Source: Antedon mediterranea
Lineage: Eukaryota; Echinodermata; Crinoidea; Comatulida; Antedonidae
Direction: 5' to 3'
Length of the DNA stretch: 64,000 nucleotides
Assembly: GCF_964355755.1 (NCBI RefSeq)
Contig: NC_092675.1
Location: forward strand, 3,506,312 to 3,570,311
Of the stretch, positions 49,934 to 60,214 are shown piece after piece. A model generated the notes under the pieces. The model worked only from the letters and a program-made list of their open reading frames with translations. It had not been told where the DNA came from and made no database searches. The translations under genes and the position numbers were made by a program. How positions within the stretch are numbered: the stretch's first letter is position 1; each line of letters opens with the position of its first letter.

Positions 49934-50764
49934 TGTGACGCCCATAAACCCCCGGACTAATTTGGAATAGTCCAAGTACACAAGGTGACAGGGTGGGCAT
50001 AGGTGGCCTGAGGTCATTAAAGATTTGCCACATATGAGTGTAACATCTATAAAATCCTTGTCATCATTTATTGTGTATTACTATTCTTAGGTACGTAAAG
50101 TTTCATTGTGTCAATTACTATAAAGTAATATATTATTCTCTGTACTATTTTGTATTATAGAGATAATTTCCATAATGTAGTTATTGTTCAGGATGATAGA
50201 TATTACCCTTAGGATAGATATGTTGTTTATACAATATGGTTACAGTTGCGGTTCTACGCCGTATAATGAGAGGGTAAGCCAAGGTTAACATTCTTTCCAG
50301 GAGGGAACGTCCTTGGATTCAGCATGGTTACTATGACAACTAAGATAAGAGTATCATTGTGTTATTTTATAGGTTACGTATGAAGTAGTATAACTTGATC
50401 ATAGTGACTTTGAGAGTTATTATTTGGTATAGACACAAGTACAAGTCATGTATTATTTATACTGTATTGATGTTCACCTTGGTATAATAGGAAGGTGAAG
50501 AAGTGTTACAGGTTTATTACTTATTTAACACGACCTTAGTTGAGAGATAATGCTTCATCGTTAGTATTTTTAGAGTTATGAAATACAGTAGCAGATGTAC
50601 TGTAGTTTTAAGCTTACTATGTTTGATGATAAGAGGTCAGATTAAAGATTTGCCACATATGAGTGTAACATCTATAAAATCCTTGTCATCATTTATTGTG
50701 TATTACTATTCTTAGATCTCTCAACGACGGAAAACATCCCTGTACTCATTGACCAGGGGTAACA
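49934..50764 (+). repeat. 5' LTR
   Basis: 831 bp. It starts TGTGACGCCCATAAACCC with a GGACTA/TAGTCC hairpin just inside, and ends GACCAGGGGTAACA. A 75-bp module with TATAAAA occurs twice inside it (50016-50090 and 50641-50715). Confidence 0.95.
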
Positions 50765-50767
50765 TTT

Positions 50768-50785
50768 TGGAGGCACTGCCCGGAT
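50768..50785 (+). promoter_or_regulatory. Candidate primer-binding site
   Basis: TGGAGGCACTGCCCGGAT starts three bases after the LTR. TGG is the complement of a tRNA CCA end and the position is right; the matching tRNA was not identified. Confidence 0.55.
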
Positions 50786-50797
50786 TCATCTGAAACT

Positions 50798-51916
50798 ATG
50801 GCTGATAGAGAGGAACAGAATGTGGAAGGTGACGTCAATCCGGTTGAGAATCAGGACGATAATGGTGCTGAGGATGCAGGAGTAAATATCGGTTTACAGG
50901 AGGAATATGAAAAAAAGCTACGGGACATGATGGCAGCGCATGAAGAACAACTGAAGAAACTACAACAGAGCTTTAAAGAAGCTGCAAATGCCAAGCCGAC
51001 GACAGTAGTTTCTAGAAGGGACTTCAGGATGAGTGGCCAAATTGGTGAGCCAGGCCAGAAAGACCGATTAGCATTTGGAAGTTTGATTCACCAAATTGAA
51101 TCTGGCAAGAGCCGAGGATACAGTGATCAGGAGATTATTGAAGCTGTTATTAAAGCAATAGTACCAGGTGCGTCACTCCGGAGCTACTTAGAAGGTAAAC
51201 TGGGGTTAACTCTGCCCAAACTAAGAGCTATCCTTAGGGCTCACTTTGGAGAGGAAAATGCCACAAAATTGTTTCACCGACTATCAAGTGCGGTACAAGA
51301 TCCAAAAGAAACCCCACAGACATTCCTTCTGCGGGTACTGGATTTAAAACAAAGAATCTTGTTTTCTTCGCAAGAAGAAAACTCTGGGATCAAGTATGAG
51401 CCAAAGCTGGTTCAAAACATGGTCAGGCAAGCCCTTCTAACTGGTTTCCAAGAAGACGAAATCCGATCCGAGATAGCACCACACCTCAAACGAAACATCG
51501 AGGATGAGGAAGTAATGGATGCGCTTAATATAGCGGTAAACAATTACCAGGAACGTTTGGCTAAACTCAAAGCAGGAAGGACTAAAGTTTGCAAAGTGGA
51601 TGTGGATGAATCTTCGAGAAAGGGATCAGCTTGTGAAAAGCAAAATGAAAACAAACGTTTTGAAATATTCACTCACGAGATGAGGGACATGTTACAGGCC
51701 GGATTAAATCAAATTCGACAAGAAGTGGGTGTAATTGGTCAACAACAAGCCACGACCCAGAACAACAACCACGGAAACCGGCCTGCAGTTCGGGCATGTG
51801 ATGGATGTCGCACACGTGGTACCAGATGCAATCACTGTTTCAAGTGTGGAAGCAGTGAACATTTTGCTCGTGGTTGTCGATCCCAACGCAGAAATCAGGC
51901 GGGAAACGAGCAGTGA
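50798..51916 (+). CDS. gag: gag of the Ty3/gypsy element
   Basis: 372-aa structural protein of the retrotransposon particle. An acidic, coiled-coil-prone N-terminus (about residues 20-65) is followed by a retrotransposon capsid-like region (about 80-260; the HRLSSAVQDPKETPQTFLLR stretch is typical) and one zinc knuckle near the C-terminus, CFKCGSSEHFARGC (CCHC). The frame overlaps pol by 43 nt, and GGGAAAC with a downstream hairpin lies in the overlap. The start is the first ATG after the primer-binding site. It appears intact. Confidence 0.93.
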   Translation: MADREEQNVEGDVNPVENQDDNGAEDAGVNIGLQEEYEKKLRDMMAAHEEQLKKLQQSFKEAANAKPTTVVSRRDFRMSGQIGEPGQKDRLAFGSLIHQIESGKSRGYSDQEIIEAVIKAIVPGASLRSYLEGKLGLTLPKLRAILRAHFGEENATKLFHRLSSAVQDPKETPQTFLLRVLDLKQRILFSSQEENSGIKYEPKLVQNMVRQALLTGFQEDEIRSEIAPHLKRNIEDEEVMDALNIAVNNYQERLAKLKAGRTKVCKVDVDESSRKGSACEKQNENKRFEIFTHEMRDMLQAGLNQIRQEVGVIGQQQATTQNNNHGNRPAVRACDGCRTRGTRCNHCFKCGSSEHFARGCRSQRRNQAGNEQ

Positions 51917-51943
51917 TCACCCAGACGGGACGAGGCGTGATCA
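51901..51943 (+). promoter_or_regulatory. -1 ribosomal frameshift signal, gag to pol
   Basis: The heptamer GGGAAAC (51901-51907) is read G GGA AAC in the gag frame, the X XXY YYZ slippery form. After a 6-nt spacer, TGATCAC (51914-51920) pairs perfectly with GTGATCA (51937-51943) around a 16-nt loop. The gag stop TGA is inside the stem. A -1 shift enters the pol frame exactly. Confidence 0.8.
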
Positions 51944-54900
51944 ATTCTACCGAAAAGTCCCCTTATGTAAATAGTTTGCCAGGATACATAAATCAAATAG
52001 GACATATTAATCCTGTTCACCATCAAAGACTTGTCAAACTGGTGGGCCGAAAGTGTATCGTAAATTGTAAATTAAATGATGTAAATTGTAAGGTTCTCTG
52101 GGACACCGGAGCACAAGTTTCATTGTTGCCGACGACCTGGTTAAAGACACATTTTCCAAACCAGCAACTGAGAGACCTAAAGGAACTACTGGATGATACA
52201 AACCTTGAGCTAAGTACAGCCGATGGAACGAATCTTCCATTCGACGGATGGACTGAGGTGTTTGTTGAATTATCGTTGGATGGAAAATCCACACAGCAGG
52301 TCAGAGTTCCTTTTCTAGTTACTAAAACAAATCTAAGTGAACCAATAATCGGTTACAACGTTGTGGAACATATAATAATGGGTCCGGCTCGACTACATCC
52401 GAATGCCATAAAAGCGTTTCCAAAGTTTCATAATAAGAAGATAGACTGTTTAATAAATTTGGTCAGGGAAAACACTGGCACTATGGGCACTGTTACGTTC
52501 GACGGAAACGATGTTGTCATCAGGAAAGGAGAGACAGTTTCAATAAAATGCCGAGCCTATATGGGAACAAAAGATAAAGTTATGGCTATGTTTGAACCGA
52601 GCGTTGAAAATCTTCTATCAATTGGACTAGAAATGTACGATACTGTTGTTGAAATACAAGGAAATTCCTGTAGACTGTATGCGCATAACCCAACACCACA
52701 CGAAATTATGCTGAGACGGAGAATAACTGTTGGACATGTGGAAGGAATACAAAGCGTATTGTTACCTACACAATCAAGAACGGAGTACAGCAAGAAAAAA
52801 GGCGACTCTCAAAATCCAACCACCAAAGTTACAGTAGGAGCTACAACCTCAGAAGGCGGTACGGACGAATTATGGGACCCGCCTGTAAGTCTAGACCACC
52901 TTACCTCGGAACAACAGACGGTAGCCAAACAAATGCTACGCGAGGAGTCAGCTACTTTCTCAAAGGGAGACTTTGATATTGGGTGCTCCCCTGGATTACA
53001 AATGAGCTTACAACTTACTGACAATATCCCTGTACAGAAATCATATACTTCAATCCCTCGACCGTTGTATGAAGAGGTAAAACAGTACATTCATGAACTT
53101 TTAAGCAAGGGGTGGATCAAGAAGTCGCAGTCTTCATATTCATCTCCAGTAGTATGTGTCCGAAAAAAGGACGGCAGCCTTAGACTGTGTTGTGATTTCC
53201 GTGGACTTAATTTAAAGACTGTACCCGATAGGTATCCGATACCAAGAATGCAAGATGTACTCGATGGCCTCAGTGGACAAAAGTGGTTCTCAACTTTGGA
53301 TCAGGGAAAAGCCTATCATCAAGGATTCATATCTCCCAGTAGCCAACCCCTAACCGCTTTTGTGACTCCATGGGGATTATTTCAATGGAACAGGATTCCA
53401 TTTGGTTTGAAAAAACGCACCTGCGGTATACCAAAGGTTTATGGGAACAGTACTAGAGGACATTAATCATCGAATCTGTGAGGTGTACTTGGATGATGTC
53501 CTGATCTACAGTCAACATTTTCATGAACAAGTGGAGAACATTCGAAAAGTTCTGCAACGATTCCGACAGCACGGTGTAAAAGTCAAACCTGATAAGTGTA
53601 GCCTCTTTCGGAAAGAAGTGCGGTACCTAGGGAAGGTAGTATCCGCAGAGGGGTATCGACCAGACACCAAAGACATTGTTGCCATGACTTCATTAAAACA
53701 AAAGACACAAAGGACAGTTGGCGATGTGAGGAAAGTACTGGGACTGATTGGTTACTACCGACGTTATATAAAAGATTTCTCAAAAAGGGCGAAACCCATT
53801 TTTGACCTTCTGAAGAAAGATTTACCCACGTCACAAACATCGTCAAAGAAGATAAAAGGTCAAACATCATCAAAAACCCCTATTGAATGGACAAGAAATC
53901 ACCAAAGCATATTGGATAAATTCATCGATGAATTAGTGAGTGAACCCATATTAGCTTATCCAGATTTTTGTTCACCATTTGTGTTACATACAGATGCCTC
54001 GATGGATGGTCTTGGAGCAGTACTTTATCAAAGGCAGAACGGAAAAATGCGAGTTATTGGGTATGGTTCCCGATCTCTAAGTCCCTCAGAGAAGAATTAC
54101 CACTTACACTCCGGTAAACTCGAATTTTTGGCTTTGAAATGGGCAGTGACTGAACATTTCCGTGACTACTTGTACCATGCACCGTCATTCACGGTTTATA
54201 CAGACAACAACCCGCTGACCTACGTCCTGACATCGGCGAAACTGAATGCCACAGGTCATCGATGGGTGGCAGAATTTGCCGATTTTCACTTTGACATTAA
54301 ATACAGGCCGGGTAAATCTAATATTGATGCTGACGTTCTGTCGAGGATACCTCTCGATATCGACCGCTACATCAAAGAATGTATTTCATGTGTATCAACG
54401 GATACTATCAAAGCTATGTCAAACGGAGTGTTTGCACTTCAATCCGGCCAAGTGACGCTACTGTCTGGAGTTTCAGCAAACCCAACCGATAATGAACCAG
54501 TAACACCTGTGACCAAACATTCCTCGATATTTTGCCCCGCAGATATCCTCCAAGAACAGCGTATGGATGATATAATTTTAGCGGTAATACCATTTGTCGA
54601 AAGAAACCGACCGCCAACTAAAAATGAAAGAACGAAGTTATCACTTAAAACCAACCTATTACTACGACAGTGGAAAAAGTTGAGACTAGATGACAACGGA
54701 AATCTTCGACGAGAAACATCGGATCGGGCACAGCTAGTTCTACCGCAACAACTAATTTCTAGAGTGCTAACGGAGCTGCATGACAACATGGGTCATTTGG
54801 GCGTAGAGAGAGTACTTCAAATGGCACGGGACAGATTTTATTGGCCAAAAATGCAAAAAGACATTGAGGACTACGTCACCAAGCGTTGCTCCTGTATTAA

Positions 54901-56398
54901 GAAGAAGAAGCCGGTGAGAAATGACAAAGCTCCATTAAGACCAATAAGTACAACTGAACCATTTGAGCTGGTCTCTATTGACTTCCTTCACCTAGAGCGT
55001 AGTAAGGGCGGGTATGAGTATATCCTAGTGGTTATGGACCACTTTACCAGATTCGCAGTGGCCTACCCAACTACAAATAAGTCTGGAAAAACCGCAGCCG
55101 ACAAAATATTTAATGATTTTTGTTTAAAGTTTGGGTTTCCTAAACGCCTACATCATGACCAAGGACGGGAGTTTGAGAATAGTTTGTTTTACTACCTCCA
55201 GAAATATTCAGGTGTGGAACATTCCAGAACAACACCATATCATCCACAGGGAAATGGGCAAGTGGAGCGGTTTAACAGAACGTTACTCTCCATGCTCAGA
55301 ACACTGGAGGATGACCAGAAACCGGATTGGAAGAACCATTTGACCAAACTTGTACATGCTTATAATGCAACCAAGCATGACACGACGGGTTTCTCTCCTC
55401 ATTTTCTTTTATTCGGAAGACAGCCAAGATTACCTGTTGATATACTTTTCAACTTGTCGCGATCGGGTCCAGAGAAAACTACTCCACAGTATGTGCAAGC
55501 ATGGAAACGGCAGATGAAGGAAGCATACCAGATTGTCAGAGAACGGGCAGGAATAACAAGTGAGAACAGCAAGCAACGGTACAATCGGAAAGCCCACGCC
55601 ATTAATTTACACCCAGGAGATCGTGTATTAGTAAGGAAACTGGCACAACCAGGTGGTCCTGGAAAGTTGCAAAATTATTGGGAAAATGATATCTTTAAGG
55701 TAGTACGACAGCAAGGGGATTTACCAGTATATATCGTAAAACCCGAATGTGGAGTTGGCCGGACTCGTACACTACACCGAAATCATCTTCTACCTTGTGA
55801 TTCTTTACCGTCAGAAGAGCGACTACAACCTAAACCAACATCAACCAAAAAGAAATGCATGCCGAAGACACAGAATGCACAATACACTATGACAGATAGC
55901 GAGCTGACAGATGGCGATGACGAGGATAGATGGGATAGTGTAGGCCAAATTGAACCAGCATTGGATAACAGGGTAAATGAAACAGATTCTTCAAGTGATA
56001 CATCAGCGATTTTAGATCCGAATGCAACTGCATTTATACCACCCCGACTACAGTTTGTCGATGAAACTGACGTACCGCAAATTCAGGATCTGGCACCAAA
56101 CATGGATGAACAGCAATGTTTCGCTGATGACAGGTCGAATGAGGATGAATTAGTTGATCAACTACAGGACAATGAGAACAGAATTTCCAATACTGGTAGT
56201 GTAGTAGAAGAAGCAGAAGACCGGCCAATCCGAAATAGGCGTCCACCTCAAACACTGACTTACAGCACCATGGGAACGCCTGACCCATCTTGTATGAAGA
56301 TAACAGAAAGCATCGACAGAACAAGCGAAAAGCAGCGAAAACTGAATTTTATATCGTATCTATTTATACCCCAGTCGTGTCGGTTGTTCGGCAGTTAG
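51901..56398 (+). pseudogene. pol: pol of the Ty3/gypsy element, broken by one extra base
   Basis: Polyprotein for reverse transcription and integration. The first segment (51901-53466) carries the aspartic protease (LWDTGAQVS, about 52095) and the first half of reverse transcriptase (FSTLDQGKAYHQ). At 53410-53415 a run of six A has one base too many, and the frame moves by one. The rest runs open from about 53441 to 56398: YLDDVLIYS, RNase H (LHTDASMDGLGAVLYQ), integrase zinc region (HDNMGHLG, RCSC) and DDE core (SIDFL, HHDQGREF, QVERFN), then an acidic tail. Everything else looks undamaged. A homopolymer sequencing error would give the same picture. Confidence 0.9.
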
Positions 56399-56528
56399 TT
56401 TACCGATGATATGGCCGTGATGTATTATATATTTTTTTTTTTTCTTTTCGTTCTTCAAACGTGTTTCCCTATCTCATTATGTACATATTCGTAGATTAAG
56501 TTTGAAATGCCGTTACGTCATTTTTTTT

Positions 56529-56540
56529 AGTGGGGGAGGG
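56529..56540 (+). promoter_or_regulatory. Polypurine tract
   Basis: AGTGGGGGAGGG ends directly at the 3' LTR, the position where plus-strand synthesis is primed in LTR elements. Confidence 0.8.
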
Positions 56541-57371
56541 TGTGACGCCCATAAACCCCCGGACTAATTTGGAATAGTCCAAGTACACAAGGTGACAGGG
56601 TGGGCATAGGTGGCCTGAGGTCATTAAAGATTTGCCACATATGAGTGTAACATCTATAAAATCCTTGTCATCATTTATTGTGTATTACTATTCTTAGGTA
56701 CGTAAAGTTTCATTGTGTCAATTACTATAAAGTAATATATTATTCTCTGTACTATTTTGTATTATAGAGATAATTTCCATAATGTAGTTATTGTTCAGGA
56801 TGATAGATATTACCCTTAGGATAGATATGTTGTTTATACAATATGGTTACAGTTGCGGTTCTACACCGTATAATGAGAGGGTAAGCCAAGGTTAACATTC
56901 TTTCCAGGAGGGAACGTCCTTGGATTCAGCATGGTTACTATGACAACTAAGATAAGAGTATCATTGTGTTATTTTATAGGTTACGTATGAAGTAGTATAA
57001 CTTGATCATAGTGACTTTGAGAGTTATTATTTGGTATAGACACAAGTACAAGTCATGTATTATTTATACTGTATTGATGTTCACCTTGGTATAATAGGAA
57101 GGTGAAGAAGTGTTACAGGTTTATTACTTATTTAACACGACCTTAGTTGAGAGATAATGCTTCATCGTTAGTATTTTTAGAGTTATGAAATACAGTAGCA
57201 GATGTACTGTAGTTTTAAGCTTACTATGTTTGATGATAAGAGGTCAGATTAAAGATTTGCCACATATGAGTGTAACATCTATAAAATCCTTGTCATCATT
57301 TATTGTGTATTACTATTCTTAGATCTCTCAACGACGGAAAACATCCCTGTACTCATTGACCAGGGGTAACA
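56541..57371 (+). repeat. 3' LTR
   Basis: 831 bp, matching the 5' LTR with one difference seen (56866). The duplicated module recurs at 56623-56697 and 57248-57322. It is followed by TAGA. Confidence 0.95.
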
Positions 57372-59660
57372 TAGATATCTTACTTTGCTTTGTATTTCTA
57401 ACATATCTGCTCCCAGCATTTCACTTCTAATGTTGTAACTAACTCACTGCTGTTGGTAACTTGGTAATTGTTGTAATCCACATTTCTCACTTCGATGTGT
57501 TTACTCATAAAAAAAAACAGATATTAAGGTTTAATGTATTAGTATGCTTAATAATCCAATCCAGTAGGAATAAATATAGCATGATGTATTGAAGTTGGTA
57601 TTGATATATCTGTATAGTATTTATATGCATTTTTAATGTTTATGCAAATTTTATTCTAAATGTTTTTTATACAATCAGTGCATGGAGACCTACTAGATAG
57701 TGATTATGTTCGCTTTTAGGAATCCTGTCTCTGCCTGGTTTTGTGTGATGTTTTCTTGTTCTTTGTCCACGTTTTTTTATATTGTATTTTTATGGAGACA
57801 AAATAAATGAAATAAAATGAAATAAATAGTTAGCTTCATTATGCTTAAAACTACACAATGGTCGTTTCAAATTCTGATTTTATTAATCTTTATTTTTCAT
57901 GTTTTTAGGGGACAATACATCTTTAAATAGTAAAACTACTCCAAATTATTTTATATCTGTATTTTTTAATGTGGATAACTAATCAATTAAAGGAGGTCGG
58001 GTCGGATGTGAGTTCTTCTTCAGCATGAAAATATATTCAACAGCTTGTATAATTTTTTAATGAATTTAAACTGGATAGTGTCAGTTTAATTGTTGTAATG
58101 TACTACTGTCACGCTTCAATGAAATGTTGATGTACATCATTAATTAATACGAATAGATTGAAATATGAAGGTCATCATGACTGAATTTTATAAAGAAAAC
58201 ATTATTGTTGATATTACACAGGGAACTACTGCTACTATCGAAATTAAATGCAGTGTAGAATTCTAGAAACTAAAAGGCCTCATTATTACACGTTTTGATT
58301 TTTTTTCTGAATACTAGAAAGTTTGTTTTTTCAGGACTTTTTATTTAGGACTTTTTTTTTATTACTAAAAATATATTCATTTCATAATATTCATAACTTA
58401 ACATATACAGTACATCTCCTTAAATGTTAAGTTCATTCACTTAGTGTATTCATTTCTTTAACATATTCATTTCATTTTTTTAAACTCTAGAAATTATAGG
58501 AGAGCTCAGCTTTTGCACGTTTGTTCCTTGTTTCTGAATATGGAAAATTAATACTCTAGAACAACCTGATACAAGAGGTCTGCAGTGTTACGTGGTTATT
58601 ATATCGCCCTCAATTCTATTTTATAATTTCCTACGCAACATTCCCTGTTCACCGATGAGTGAGATAGGCAAGATTTTGAAAATCATGAATGCCTGGTAAT
58701 TTCCCACGCTGAGAATACACTATTTAATTTCAATTCCATCCTCTTCATTTCCGATCTCCGCTGTTTATTATATCATACAGTAATTTTATTGCATGACAAC
58801 GTTTTACTAGCCCCGCTTGTACGCACTTTGCCAAGGTAGGCTACCAAATTAAGGCGAACACTTCATTAAAAAAAATCTTTGAAAATATTTGTATAATCAG
58901 ATAATCGTATATTAAGTGCCAAATCTCGCATTCAATGGTTCAAACAGTTTTATGTATCTTTAAATGTAAATTTAAAAAACTCTCTTCTTCAACATATATA
59001 TTGATTGTCAAAACAGTGTATTGCACATTGCGGTGAGTCTATTGCATTTCCAGCGTACAATAAATAATGACAAAAACTATTTTAATTTGGCTAGTGGGCC
59101 TAATGTGTTATATATATACTGCCTTAGTATAGGCCTATGCCTACATGTAGGTGAATCGTTAAAATAATTGGTGGATCGTATGCCAACACATCGTCATCGT
59201 CATTGTAAGGGAAAGGTGTTGGGATACCATGATCTGCCTAGCTAATCGTGTTAGTCTCATCAATTGACATGCAACAGATCACAGACCGTTACACCGAAAC
59301 ATGACAGTTTATATTACCTTTATTTATAATAAGCTGTGCACGGTCATGGAAGGTGTCAAATTCATATTTATATAATTTTGAATAGTTCGAAAGCCTTTGA
59401 TCTGAAATGTTTAATTGAATAGAGCAAGAGGAGGTTAGGTGGCACAATTGGCAAGTTTTCAAGACTGTAGATTTGCCCTGATATATCGATTATCATTGTC
59501 ATTTTATGGGTAAAATACCGAACAAGTTTCTCATTCATTCATTCGTTTTTTCATTCACTAATTAGGTCTATCTTATTCATTTACTCCCTAGATCGTACGA
59601 TATATTTGTTTTTGTTAAGTATTCTCTGACTCTTTGATATTGCCGGATGATTCCTTAATT
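57372..59660. other. AT-rich spacer without a gene
   Basis: No exon seen. A possible LINE 3' tail (GGAGACAAAATAAATGAAAT, about 57790-57830) and two short blocks shared with other places: 57848-57887 (also 49627-49666) and about 57890-57925 (similar to 3653-3690). Confidence 0.6.
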
Positions 59661-59677
59661 GACTAAAATTATTTCTT

Positions 59678-60197
59678 TTTTTTTGTCTTGTGTGAGTTCT
59701 TCTCACGTTTATTTAAATTCTCATTGATGAATATATTATATACATATAAGTACATTTGTGACAATTAAAAGTAAGTGTTTAGAGTAGTTAAAATACCGGT
59801 ATATTTACATAATAAGATGCCAGAATTCAGTATTAACCATATATTTTCTCATTTAAAATTTTAGATACGATGTTAATTAAAATGTAGAAATGAAAAATGG
59901 CGGTAAAATACATGATTAAAATTGTCTTGTTAAACTATCTTATTTGTGTTCTTATTTGTGTTCGAGTAGAGAGGCTATAAATTCAGGGGAGGAAAATGTA
60001 GTATCCTCCCTTTTCACCAAGATAAGATGGATGGAATGAAAAAAAGAGGAATGCAATAGGTTGAAAGTTAGTTATTTAGAATGATAGCATGAAATGGTAT
60101 ATTTAATGGAAACCGTAAGGTTAGAGTCCATACACTGTGCAAGTCCAAGATGCAATTTTGGCTCTGTGTGTATGTGAGACGCTTCATACCCGATGAC
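59678..60197 (-). mobile_element. Longer retroposed copy of the 47163-47468 sequence
   Basis: A T-rich start (complement of a poly(A) tail) and the same 3' part as the copy at 47163, here extended about 215 bp further 5'. It is flanked by 17-bp direct repeats GACTAAAATTATTTCTT (59661-59677 and 60198-60214), the mark of LINE-type retroposition. The source transcript or LINE is not in the window. Confidence 0.8.
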
Positions 60198-60214
60198 TAA
60201 AATTATTTCTTATA

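Larger units (their letters stand above)
49934..57371 (+). mobile_element. Ty3/gypsy LTR retrotransposon, nearly intact, very recent
   Basis: A 7.4 kb element with 831-bp LTRs at 49934-50764 and 56541-57371 (TG...CA ends), flanked by TAGA (or ATAGA if the LTR is one base shorter). Between the LTRs are a candidate primer-binding site, gag, a pol with protease, reverse transcriptase, RNase H and integrase in that order (which defines Ty3/gypsy), and a polypurine tract. I found one LTR difference (50259 G, 56866 A). There is no envelope-like frame. One extra base disrupts pol. Confidence 0.96.

Noticed and set aside
51704-51974. Additional small frames inside gag and pol
   Set aside because: They are out-of-frame shadows of the retrotransposon proteins.
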